DNA of 64,000 nt, taken from Manihot esculenta. Taxonomy: Eukaryota > Streptophyta > Magnoliopsida > Malpighiales > Euphorbiaceae. Below the pieces are notes generated by a model. It was not told the origin of the DNA and made no database searches. It saw only the letters and a list, made by a program, of their open reading frames with translations. Positions 22,508 through 32,489 of the stretch are shown piece after piece. Where the stretch lies: the NCBI RefSeq assembly GCF_001659605.2, contig NC_035168.2:7558058-7622057 (forward strand). Reading direction: 5' to 3'. The position numbers and the translations under genes are program-made. Within the stretch, counting starts at the first letter, position 1. Each line of letters starts with the position of its first letter.

Positions 22508-24148
22508 ATGAGAGGAACTCGTCGATCTGCGAGATTGACTGGAGCTCCGCCAGAGAATGAGGGCATGGATGCCCATTCCCCTGCTCTGCAGAGGGCCAGA
22601 TCTTGTAGGACGATCAGGGAAAGTACATCAAGGGACCCCAGAAGGTCTTTTGATGCAGGTCGGAGGAGATCAGCTCATGAAGGTATGTCAGCGGACGTGA
22701 TGGAAACAGAGGAGGATGACCAAAGAAGAGATAGTAGTTTGGGCATGAGTATGTCAGTAGAGGATATGGGGGAGTCCCTAGGAGGCACTCAGGCCTCGGG
22801 TTTTGTTCCACCACAGTGTCCACCCTACCCGCAAGGGCCAGGGTATCCGATGGGAGGTACGTCGGATTTCTTCAGCTATAACCCATATCCCACCTTTATG
22901 CCCTATCCTCCCTTTCACCCACCGTACCCACAGTACCCCATGTTTCCATCCTCACCCTTTTTCTCAGGTCCAGCTAACCCTAACCCAGGGAATGCTGCAC
23001 CTCCTCCTCCACCAGCAGAACCAATAGTCCCTGATGTCCGGATACTCAAACCTGGTTCATCAGTTGGGGGTAAAGTAAAGATGACAGATTACCTCAAGTT
23101 GGATGCCCCCAAGTTTGAATCAGGTGATGACCCTTTTGAATACCTCAGAACGGTGAAGATGATAACAGATGAGCTAGGAGCAAGTGACAGTAGAGCCATT
23201 CAGATGGCAGGGTTCACATTGAAATGCAAGAAGGCAAGGGAATGGTTCAAAAACTATGTGGACCCAAGGGTAGAGAGCTTATCCTGGGAGCAGTTTGCCA
23301 ATGAGTTTACAGGATGGGCTTTTCCGGATAGTTCCAGAGAACTGAAGATGATTGAGTTTGAGCAGCTAAGGCAGACGGAAGAGATGAGTGTAGAGGAGTT
23401 TACGGACAGGTTCTTGGAGCTGTTGCCGTTTGCAGGACAAGGTCTTGACACAGACCTGAAGAAGTCTAGGAGATATGTTATGAAGCTTCACTCCAGGTAT
23501 TCCTCGTTGGTTCAATCAGCAGAAAGGGAGAGCTTCCATGCTATAGTGGATATGGCACGGAGAATGGAAGCTAGTGCCATTGTCCAAGGGACAGTTAAAC
23601 AGTACGTGGCACAGTCTTCGGGTTCCAAAATCCCGGGGACAAGTGATGTTGATCTCTCCCCTCTAAGCGAGGCTGTCACAAAGAGTAAGAAGGGAGGCAG
23701 AGGCCTCAGAAGATCGAAGAAGAGCAAGTTTTGGGAACAGATAAAGTCTGGTCTGGGTTTAGGTGATGGTTCGAGCTCTGGTTCAGGTAACTCCAGATGT
23801 ACACGGTGCGGTAGGCAGCACAAGGGAGTCTGTTTGATTGGGACAACAGCATGCTTCAGGTGCGGACAGGAGGGGCACATGGCACGTGAGTGTCCCACCG
23901 CGACCTTGGTGGCACGGTCCCAGCAGACAGTTTCGGGCAGTATAGCTCACCCAGTAGCTCCATCCATGTTTCAGGGCAGTGGTAGAGGCGGAGACAGGGC
24001 GACAGCCCCTTCTTCAGCAGGTTCCCGTGGGGAAGGTCCATCAGCTCCAGCGCGGATCTTCGCCATGACTCAGCAGGAGGCTAACACATCGAACCCGATG
24101 GGATCAGGTAATCTCACTCTGGTATGTTCTGGTGTGTCTGTTTCATGA
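22508..24148 (+). CDS. gag: Gag polyprotein, element B
   Basis: About 546 codons from MRGTRRSARLTG, a start supported by the equivalent ATGs in A and D and by an acceptor-like CTCAG at 22495-22499. An upstream in-frame ATG at 22442 is possible. Order: basic N-terminus; Pro/Tyr-rich region (about residues 95-175); retrotransposon gag/capsid core (about 205-355, DPFEYL...KKAREWF...EQFANEFTGWAFP...LRQTEEMSVEEFTDRF); lysine-rich linker; atypical first knuckle CTRCGRQHKGVC; canonical knuckle CFRCGQEGHMAREC (about 448-461). It would form the particle and bind RNA. It is the only gag in the window with a complete core and could serve the shortened relatives in trans. It stops at the protease start (TGA where the active-site region should begin). 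Confidence 0.85.
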   Translation: MRGTRRSARLTGAPPENEGMDAHSPALQRARSCRTIRESTSRDPRRSFDAGRRRSAHEGMSADVMETEEDDQRRDSSLGMSMSVEDMGESLGGTQASGFVPPQCPPYPQGPGYPMGGTSDFFSYNPYPTFMPYPPFHPPYPQYPMFPSSPFFSGPANPNPGNAAPPPPPAEPIVPDVRILKPGSSVGGKVKMTDYLKLDAPKFESGDDPFEYLRTVKMITDELGASDSRAIQMAGFTLKCKKAREWFKNYVDPRVESLSWEQFANEFTGWAFPDSSRELKMIEFEQLRQTEEMSVEEFTDRFLELLPFAGQGLDTDLKKSRRYVMKLHSRYSSLVQSAERESFHAIVDMARRMEASAIVQGTVKQYVAQSSGSKIPGTSDVDLSPLSEAVTKSKKGGRGLRRSKKSKFWEQIKSGLGLGDGSSSGSGNSRCTRCGRQHKGVCLIGTTACFRCGQEGHMARECPTATLVARSQQTVSGSIAHPVAPSMFQGSGRGGDRATAPSSAGSRGEGPSAPARIFAMTQQEANTSNPMGSGNLTLVCSGVSVS

Positions 24149-24470
24149 ACCCTGATGTTTCTCTTTTCTTTGTTTGCTTGTGAGCCCTTGTGAGGATGGG
24201 TTGATAGCTTATGGGTTAGAGTATCCCCTTGGGATCAGTACACCCAAGTGTGATCCATCTGTGGCAGAGTCAGTCTGCCGGTATAGTCAGAGTATGTGTT
24301 GTGAGTAGATGCCTTCCAGCTGACCTAGCGGTTCTAGATTTGACTGTTTGACGTCATTCTAGGGTTGGATTGGTTCTTCTACTAGTGGTACTACCTAGTC
24401 TGCAGAGACAAGGTAGTCAGGTTCAGAGGTCAGGATGGATCAGAGGTAGTCCTTAGAGGGGACAGAATAG
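24149..24470 (+). pseudogene. Protease remnant, element B
   Basis: Nucleotide-level match to the element A protease remnant (ACCCTGATGTTTCTC; CAAGTGTGATCCATCTGTGGC; TCTAGATTTGACTGTTT). A TGA at 24146 precedes the expected catalytic Asp position, and several frame changes follow, so no functional protease is encoded. Confidence 0.65.
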
Positions 24471-24799
24471 GGATACCTAGAGGTTCAGTATCAACCCTAT
24501 AGGCTCGTAGGTTGTTCAGGAAAAGTTGTCAGGGGTTCTAGCTCTTCAGAGAGAGTTTAGCAGTCAGGTCAGGGAGCCCGCCTCAGTGCCCATTGTTAGA
24601 GAGTTTAGATGTTTCCCCAGACGAGTTCCCAGGACTACCACCTGTCAGGGAGATAGATTTTTAAATAGAAGTAATGCATGAAATTGGATCAATCTCTATC
24701 CCTCCCCACAGGATGGTATCAACAGAGTTAGAAGAGTTATAAGGATCAGTTGTAAGAATTGGTAGTTAAGGGTTCCCATCTGACTGAGCACTTCGCCTA

Positions 24800-25240
24800 G
24801 GGGTGTTCCAGTGTTGTTGCAAGGTTGAAAGATGGATCCCAAGGACTTTGTATCGACTACAAGTCGTTGAGCAAAGTCACTACCCAAAACAAGTATTGGT
24901 TACCTTGGATCGACAGTCTATTTTAAGCCGGCTAGCAGGAGCTAGTTGCCTTTCCAAGATAGATCTGAAGTCTAGGTACCATCAGTTAAGATCAAGGAAG
25001 AAGATGTGTAGAGAACAGTGTTTAGAACCAGATATGGGCACTATGAGTTCCTAGGAATGTCGTTCGGGTTGATGAACGCCCCTACATCATTCATGGACCT
25101 CATAAGCAGAGTTTTAATCGGTTTCTGGATCACTCCGTCATTGTCTTCATTGACGGTATTTCGGCGAGTTCCAGAAATGCAGAAGAGTATGCCCATCATC
25201 TGAAATCAGGATTGTAGATCCTGAGAGAACATGGCTTGGA
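24800..25240 (+). pseudogene. Reverse transcriptase remnant, element B
   Basis: Frameshifted Ty3/gypsy RT. Visible motifs: LAGASCLSKIDLKSRYHQLR (24938-24995), [24 protein letters not shown] (from about 25021), and after a one-base deletion near 25113 a VIVFIDGI box. The catalytic pair F/Y-x-D-D is Asp-Gly, so even in the right frame this RT should be inactive. Confidence 0.85.
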
Positions 25241-25439
25241 TGCCTAGTTCTCCAATGCGAGTTCTGGTCGAGGAGCATATCCTTCTTGGGTCATGTGTGT
25301 CGGAGAAAAGAAAGGTGAAGTAGACCTGAGAAAGTTGAACTTGTAGCTAACTAGCCCAGGCCCCTTGTAGTGACTAAGATCAAGAGCTTTTTGGGTTGGG
25401 CAGCTTACCTAACGGAGGTTCATCTAGAACTTCTCTAGA

Positions 25440-25830
25440 GTTGCCGCTCCTATGGCCAGATGGACCAAGAAGAACCAGAAGGTGTATGGTCTACTCAGAG
25501 TGAAGAGGGCTTTGGAAGAGCCAAAGAAAATGTTGATGTCAGCACCAGTGGTGGCTCTGTCCGCCAGTGACAAAGATTTCACAGTGTCCCGTGATGCGTC
25601 CCGTGTGGGACTAGGTTGTGTGTTATGTAAAGTAGTAGGATGATTGCTTATGCTTCTAGGTAGCTGAGGAAGCACGAGTTGAATCATCTTACACATGATC
25701 CAGAGATGGCAATGGTAATACTTGCACTCAAGATGTGGAGGCGATACCTGCATAAGGTATGCGGACAGATCCTTACAGATCGAAAGAGCTTGCAATACAT
25801 CTTGAGTCAAGAGAGGAGAATCAGAGGCAG
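25440..25830 (+). pseudogene. RNase H remnant, element B
   Basis: MARWTKKNQKV..., APVVALSASDKDFTVSRDAS and RVGLGCVL, then IAYASR, a stop, and LRKHELNH-like text match the gypsy RNase H start and middle. DAS keeps the first catalytic Asp. The sequence breaks down near 25830. Confidence 0.8.
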
Positions 25831-25869
25831 AGAAAAGGAGTGAGAGCTGCATAGTCAGAAAATGAAGAG

Positions 25870-26395
25870 AATCAGAACTGCTGTGAGTCAGCAGGAGCAT
25901 TATGAAGTTGTCCGCAAGAGGCATGTAGAGTTTCAGAAGGGAAGAAGAGTTTTGTCAGAGTGCGCAGCGGAAGCGTGTTGAGGTTCTCGAGGAAATCGAG
26001 GTTTGCTGGAGGTGTCTCCTAAAGAGAGGATGATTCATTATGGGCAAAAGGGTAAATTAGCTCTCAAATACATTGGACCCTTGAAATCCTGCAAAGGATT
26101 GGGAATGTATTCCACGAGTTAGGTTTACCCATTTCTATGGAAGAGATCCATTCGTTTTTCCATGTTTCCACGATATATGAGTTCGTGTCGGGTCCGAGTG
26201 AGGTTCTGGAAAGAACCAGAGGTGGAGATCAGAAAGGATCTCACCTATGTTGAACAGTTAGTACGGACCGCAGACACACAAGTTAGAAAGTGTGGAAACA
26301 GGGAAATCCCGATGGTGAAAGTCCCTTAGAATCACCTTAAGATGAAAAATGCATCAGGGAGACCGAGAGTTCATACTCCAGTGACACCGTGTTTC
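25870..26395 (+). pseudogene. Integrase C-terminus remnant, element B
   Basis: From about 25875 the text resembles the end of integrase: KRHVEFQKGRRVLS, then KGKLALKYIGP, then FHVSTIYEFVSGPSEV, and the decayed chromodomain lead-in. Only about 50 bp separate it from RNase H, so the zinc-binding and D,D-35-E core have been deleted. Confidence 0.8.
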
Positions 26396-26465
26396 TTTTT
26401 AGATTTGAACTTATGTGTTGTTATGACTGTATGTTATGTTTCATGTTATGCATGTCCTAGCTGAG

Positions 26466-26487
26466 GAACATTCGGGGACGAATGTTC
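26466..26487 (+). other. Pre-PPT hairpin, element B
   Basis: Perfect inverted repeat GAACATTCG / CGAATGTTC around GGGA, ending 3 bp before the purine tract. It has been kept intact although the neighbouring pol is decayed. Confidence 0.85.
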
Positions 26488-26489
26488 TT

Positions 26490-26502
26490 AAGGGGGGAAG
26501 AA
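26490..26502 (+). other. Polypurine tract, element B
   Basis: AAGGGGGGAAGAA immediately before the 3' LTR. Confidence 0.9.
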
Positions 26503-29049
26503 TGTAATACCCGGCTAGATTCCGGCATCGGAATCCCTACCTTCCGGCGGAATCTCCGTTGGAATATGGAATTTTGATGATGCCAGAGTCTTCTAAGGGG
26601 GTAAAATGTGATTTTCTAAAATGATTTTTACTGATTTCATGGTTTTAAATGAAAAAGAAGGGAGTTTTGAAAAGAAAAGACTAAGGAGGTTTTTGCCAGG
26701 TTCGGCCGCCGAAAGTGAAGTTCGGCCGCCGAACATGAGTTGGTTTTGGGAGCGCTTTTGGCCTCCGAAAGTCTTGATTGAACAAACCAGGTTCGGCCGC
26801 CGAACCTCAAGTTCGGCCGCCGAACATGGGGGTGTTTTGCATGTACGTTAGGCCGCCGAAGGAGGTTTGGCTGGCCACCTATAAAAGCCCCTCAGATCGG
26901 AAATGGGCGAGATTTCTCCCCATTCTCGAGCTCAGGTGTGTTCATGTCCTCCTCTAGTCGTTTTCTTGCTTTTTCTTCAAATCCTTCACGTTTTATAAGC
27001 TATATGGTTGTTTTGAAGAGTTTTAAAGCTTGGATCAAGGTTTGGAGAGCTTGGAGACTTTAAGAGTTTGGGTTCTCCACATCTCAAGCTTTGGGTCGCA
27101 CCAACCCTCGATCTTCAAGAGGTAAGTGTGGATCTATGTTTTTCTTTACGTTTCATGAAGTTTTAAGATGGTTTTGATGGGTAGATATGCATGTTAGGGT
27201 TTATGTGGGTTTTATGCCCAATGTATGATAATGTATGTTCATGTGATGTTTGTGTTGGGGTTTAAGTTAGTTTTCAAGCCCCTTGAGCATATGGGAGAGA
27301 GTATGCATGATTGGGAGAGAGTATGTGAGGTTTGGGTTGTTTTGATGGTTTTGGCCTATGTGGGTCATAAACTATCTATGTATGCTTTAGATGTTGTTTT
27401 TGGGAGTTTAAGCTTGTTTGAGCTCCCTTGTGCATGGTTGAGGATGTATGCATGTGTTTGAGAAGTTGGATGCTTGTTTTGGGGTGTATGGAAGGTTTGG
27501 GAGGCTTGAAATGCACAAAGGCTGAGTTCTGGATGAACTCAGGTTCGGCCGCCGAAGGTGGTTTCGGCCGCCGAACCTGCCTAAGGATGCATGGTTTGGC
27601 CGCCTAACCTTGCCCCCGAAAGTTGAGTTTTGGCTTGAAAGCAGACTTTCGGCCGCCGAAGGTAATGTTCGGCCGCCGAAAGTGCCTGACTTTCGTCTCT
27701 GGAGAGAGAGTTCGGCCGCCGAAGGTGCCGCCGAACCTGCCTGACTTTCGTCTCTGTCTGGGACTTTCGGCCGCCGAAAGTGCCGCCGAAAGTGCCCTGT
27801 CCAGCCTTTTCTTGGGTGTTTTCTATGCATGCTTCTATGATGTTTTAGGGGGTTTTTGGGTAGTCTTTTATGAGTTGTTTAGAGTATGTTTGGCACCTCA
27901 CTGGAGTCCACCTGTGTAGGATCGGACCCGAGGAACCGAGGTGTTTAGTATTGTCAGCCGTTTCAGAGTCGGCCCTGAGCTAGTCACAGGTGAGTGGAAC
28001 ACAACTCTCTTATTTTAAAGTAAATAAATCATATGTTAAGCATGTTCATGCATCATAAAATGCCATGATATGTATTAGGTTGTTTTGCATTAGAACCCAC
28101 GAATATGATGCATTGCATAATATGTTGTTGATGTGGATGGATATTGGATGATCCTTAGCCCTCAGTATGAGATGAGATAATATGATATGATATGCCATGG
28201 TATGATATGAGATAGAAAGACCAGGTCGCCCCTGGTACTATGTTTATGTAAGCGAACACTAGGTGAGGCCTAATCGCCCCTGGTGTAGTCGGACATGTTA
28301 TGATATGAGTTATGTAAGTGAGCACTAGGTGAGGCCTAATCGCCCCTGGTGTAGTTGGACATGTCATGATATGTAGAGGGCTAGTGGTGACAAATTCATC
28401 CTTTATGTGATTAGCTGTGATGTGTTGCATTTCATGAAAGCATGAATAAGAAAAAGTTAAATGATTTGATAAATAAAATGAATAATAATATACCTAAAAA
28501 GTGTGGAATTAAAGCAAATATTTTTAGTTTCTGCTCACTGGGCTTTTTAGCTCACCCCTCTCCCCTATCCCCAGGTTTGCAGGTTCAGAGATAGTCAAGA
28601 GATCAGCTGGATACGTCCATGGTCATGCTTATGTAATAGAATAGTTGTGGACATGATGTAATCTAAGTTTATGTATTGATGTAAAAAGAGTTGTATTGTA
28701 ATATGACCTTATGTTTTATGTTCAGAGTTATAATATTGTGCTTGGCCCGAGTTGGATAATCCCTTTGTACATGAGTTTTATTTTATGTTGTTTCATGTGA
28801 TGGACCGAGTTTGACATAGAGTATGCTGACCCTAGGGGTTCTATGAGTTCAGTCATAGTGCATACACAGGTCAAACGGGTTAAAGAAAAAGTTTACAGTT
28901 TTATGTTTTAAAGTTTATACTTATGTTGGATCATGTTTGGGATTATACCAGCTGTACAGGATGCATAGTAGGCTTACTACGGGTCCCGGCGGCCTTATGC
29001 CGATCTGGATCCTAGCGCCGGTAGCGGTCCGGATTTCCGGGTCGTTACA
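26503..29049 (+). repeat. LTR B, 3' copy
   Basis: Same length as the 5' copy and almost identical. TATA 26880; motif arrays 26701-26862 and 27544-27795; donor-like site 27122. Confidence 0.95.
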
Positions 29050-29054
29050 ATGAG
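29050..29054. repeat. Target site duplication of B, right
   Basis: ATGAG, matching 19694-19698. Confidence 0.93.
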
Positions 29055-29454
29055 AATGAAGAAAGAAGAAGATGTGGACAAGTGAGTAGTAAGGCTGAGA
29101 TCGATGAACCGAAGGAAGGAGACAAACTAGAAACTAGATAAAAGGAGGTTAGTTGTGAAAGAGAGCATGAGATTTTAGGAGAGAAAATATTAGCCTTTTA
29201 GGGTTTTAAACTTTTTAAAAATGTGTATAAAATGGTAGCATTTTAATATAGGTTGATTCGGTTCAGTTTGATTTTTCACTAAATTAACCAAAACGATTGA
29301 AAAATTGAACTTTTTTAAAAAATAATAACTGAAATCGAATGAATTAATAAAAAATTGAATTGAAAAATAAAAATAAATCGATTTGGTTAAGGTTTTCGGT
29401 TAAAATCTGATTAATGCTCACCTCTAATTACTAGTAAATGGGATCGAAGGAGTA
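29055..29454. other. Intergenic, with a probable degraded small DNA transposon
   Basis: 29055-29210 continues the flank of A and B. 29245-29435 is AT-rich, with GGTTGATTCGGTTCAGTTTG at one side and GATTTGGTTAAGGTTTTCGGTT...GCTCACCTCTA at the other, resembling short hAT-like elements whose ends carry TAGAGGTG and GGTTCGGTTT-type phrases. I could not fix both ends or a target duplication. Confidence 0.35.
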
Positions 29455-29531
29455 TGTATCGTTACAAAAGGAAAGCTTAAGCTTGTGCTCACCGTGCGCC
29501 AACCTCCAGTGATCCAAATGCAATATGCATT
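29455..29531 (+). pseudogene. Tat-type gypsy polyprotein fragment, part 1
   Basis: Reads KLKLVLTVRQPPVIQMQYAF and continues, across solo LTR C, into FLVVKLPLRYNVILGRPVLY at 32311. This order is typical of the protease region of Tat/Ogre-type Ty3/gypsy elements. It is the oldest layer of the nest. Confidence 0.7.
29527..29531. repeat. Target site duplication of C, left
   Basis: GCATT, repeated at 32311-32315. Confidence 0.92.
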
Positions 29532-32310
29532 TGTAAGACCCCGCTCGTTCAGACATCGGAATTCCTACCGTCCGGTGGAATCTCGGGTGTCGGATCCTCT
29601 TTGGGGGGGTAGAGCAAGGGTAAAGGAAAGGTTTTCTAAAATGTTTTTAAGTGTTTTATGGTTTTAAAGCGAAAAGAGTTGAGTTTTTGAAGAGAAAGAC
29701 CAAGGAGGCGTTTGCCAGGTTCGGCCGCCGAAAGTGAAGTTCGGCCGCCGAACATGGAAAGGCTTCGGGAGCGCCTTTGGCCTCCGAAAGTCTTGTGGGA
29801 GCAAGCCAAGGTTCGGCCGCCGAAAGTGAGGTTCGGCCGCCGAACATGCATGAGTTTAGGGGGCACGTTAGGCTGCCGAAGGTTGATGACCAGGCCACCT
29901 ATAAAGGGCCCTCAGATCGGAAATGGGCGAGTTTTCTCCCCATTCCCGAACTCAGGTGAGTTTCAGCCCTCCCTTGGTTGCTTGTGTGTCTTCTCTTCAA
30001 AATCCCTCAAGTTTTCATAAGATCTACCCTTGGTTTGAAGTTTTGAAGCTAAAGTAGAAGTTTTGGGAGCTTGGAGCTTTTGGAGCTTGGATTCTCCACA
30101 CCTCCGAGTTAGGGATCGCACCAACCCTCGATCTTCAAGAGGTAAGTGTAGATCTTGGTTTCCCTTGAGTTTTCATGAAGTTTTAAGTAAGTTTTATGAA
30201 GGTTTTATGTTGATGATGGGTAGATATGCATGTTTAGGCTTTTGTGGGTTTTATGCCCAATGTATGTTATGTGATGATGTGTTGAGGAGTTTAAGCTAGT
30301 TTCTTTGCTCTCTATGCTTGTGGGAGTGTGTATGCATGCTTGGGAGAGAGTATGTGAGGTTTGGGGTGTTTTGTGAGGTTATGGAGGCTGATGTGCATGA
30401 AGGCTGAGTTCTGGATGAACCCAGTTTCGGCCGCCGAAGGTGGTTTCGGCCGCCGAACGTGCCTATGGATGCATGGTTTGGCCGCCTAACCTTGCCCCCG
30501 AAAGTTGAGTTGTGGCTTGAAAGCAGACTTTCGGCCGCCGAAGGTAATGTTCGGCCGCCGAAAGTGCCTGACTTTCGTCTCTGGAGTGAGGGTTCGGCCG
30601 CCGAAGGTGCCGCCGAACCTACCCGAGTTTCGTCTCTGGAGGAGACTTCCGGCCGCCGAAGGTGCCGCCGAAAGTGCCTGTCCAGCCTTTTCATGGCTGT
30701 TTTCTATGCATGTTTAAGTGATGTTTAGAAGGGTTTTTGGGGAGTTTCTTATGAGTTGTTAGAATGTGTTTAGTACCTCATGTGAGTCCATCTGTGTAGG
30801 ATTGGACTTGAGGAGAGGTGTCTAGCTTCAGTGCTAGTTGACCCTGAGTTTGTTGAGCAGAGGCTTCAGGTGAGTAGAACTAACTTAATCTTTTCTTTTA
30901 AGAAAATCTAATGCCTAAAGCATACTCATACATCATGTTATGTAATAGGATGTTTGCACTAGTTCACCATGCCCATGCACCATGTTTATATGTGATAGGA
31001 TGATTGCATTAGTTTCACGAAGGTGATGCATTGCATAATGTGCTATGTATATGATGTGATGGGTGGACCAAGGCGACCTCAATAGCCCGCAAGTCTGTCA
31101 ATGAGTCTTTGTCAATCGGGCGAGTACATGTAGGAAAGCCCCATGAGAGCTCCTTCGGGGCTAAGTTTTGACAGAGGGAACGTTGGGGTCATGTCTAACC
31201 CTGAGGGGAAGGACGTTACGTGAACCCTCTAAAATCACCCGCAAGAGGAAGAGATTTCCTAGCATGAACTCAAGCGGGGGTGAGATGTTTGTTGTGATAT
31301 AATTGTGATATGACGCATTTCATGAATGCATGAATAAGAAGAATAATTGAATTGCTTAAAATGTTTTTATAATAAAATACATAAAAAGGGTGGAACAATA
31401 AAAGGCATAATAATATACCTAAAAATGGAGGAACTAAATCAAATGTTTTTCTCTGTTTCTACTCACTGGGCTCTTGTAGCTCACCCCATTCCCTTACCCC
31501 CAGTTTTGCAGGGCCAGAGTAAGTAAGCCAGAGTTCAGTCAGAGAGAGCTATGGAGATAGAAGAGGTTCAAGCATGGGTTGCCATGTTTGGTTGTAATAG
31601 CTTAGTTGTGTTTTGTTTATGTATAAGAGATGCTTGTATGTATATGTTCTTGGAGATAGTGATAGTTATGTAATGTTAGGATGTTGCTAAAGAGATGATA
31701 TGTTATGTAATGCTATATATGTTTGTTGCTTGCATAGTTTAGTGGTGGACATGAGCATGATGATATATGGACATGATAGATGGACTTGATGTATGGTCCT
31801 TAGGTATATAAAGAATATGAAAGAATAGAAAGAGTAATGTTATAAAGAGATAGAGCCAAGTTAAGAAAAGTATAGATTTGTCATGTGTTGTAGCATGAGA
31901 TGTGTAGAATTGTGCTTTGCCTAGAGTGTTGGTAAATCCCTTTTTGTTATGCATGATCTTGAGAAAATGTTTTAATGTTATGAGTTTTGAATGGCCCGTG
32001 AGGGAAGATAGGGTTCCAATCCCTTGACCCAAAGCGGATATGTTTTTAAAGCAAGCTTGATGACCCATCTAGTATGAGGTTCTATGTTTTCATGCATAGG
32101 TCAAGCTGAGGTAAGGAAAACAAGTTTAAAGGTTTTTATGAGACCAAAGCTTAAGTTTTATGAAAAAGTTTGATCATGTATGGGATTATACCTAGAGTTC
32201 AGGATGTATAGAGGCTTACTACGGGTCCCGGCGGCCTTAAGCCGATCTGGATCCTAGTGCCGAGCAGGTCGGGCCGTTACTAGAAGGGTACTGGTTTCCG
32301 GGCTGTTACA
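29532..32310 (+). mobile_element. Solo LTR C (Tekay type)
   Basis: 2,779 bp from TGTAAGACCC to GGGCTGTTACA, flanked by GCATT on both sides with no internal region, so it is a product of LTR-LTR recombination. TATA 29900; motif arrays 29720-29881 and 30426-30679; donor-like GGTAAGTG at 30141. Its 5' end (AAGACCCCG for AATACCCGG) and its U5 region differ from A, B and D, marking a separate, older subfamily. Confidence 0.92.
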
Positions 32311-32484
32311 GCATTCTTCCTGGTTGTCAAACTACCACTCAGATACAACGTCATCCTTGGTAGACCAGTATTGTATGACTTTGAGGTAGTGACCAACATT
32401 CAATACCTAACCATGAAGTTCCCCACTGAACATAGAGTAATTATCATCTAAGAAAGATAAGAAAAGGCATGAGTAGTTTACCTA
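32311..32484 (+). pseudogene. Tat-type gypsy polyprotein fragment, part 2
   Basis: FLVVKLPLRYNVILGRPVLY, then DFEVVTNIQYLTMKFPTEH: the ILGRP box and downstream phrase of a Tat/Ogre protease region. A stop follows, then the D insertion. Its first bases are the C target duplication, so parts 1 and 2 were continuous. Confidence 0.8.
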
Positions 32485-32489
32485 GCCAT
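32485..32489. repeat. Target site duplication of D, left
   Basis: GCCAT, repeated at 52376-52380. Confidence 0.93.

Larger units (their letters stand above)
19699..29049 (+). mobile_element. Element B: young Tekay-type retrotransposon
   Basis: Two 2,547-bp LTRs, tRNA-Met primer site, gag, degraded pol, pre-PPT hairpin and polypurine tract, flanked by ATGAG on both sides. By eye I find only two LTR-LTR differences (near 19775/26579 and 22184/28988), so insertion is recent. The coding region was already broken at insertion, since RT, RNase H and the integrase end carry many stops and frameshifts and the integrase core is missing. Recent movement therefore required proteins supplied by another element. 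Confidence 0.95.

Noticed and set aside
31739..32068. 109-codon minus-strand ORF in solo LTR C
   Set aside because: Lies wholly in the LTR, antisense, with no equivalent in the other LTRs.
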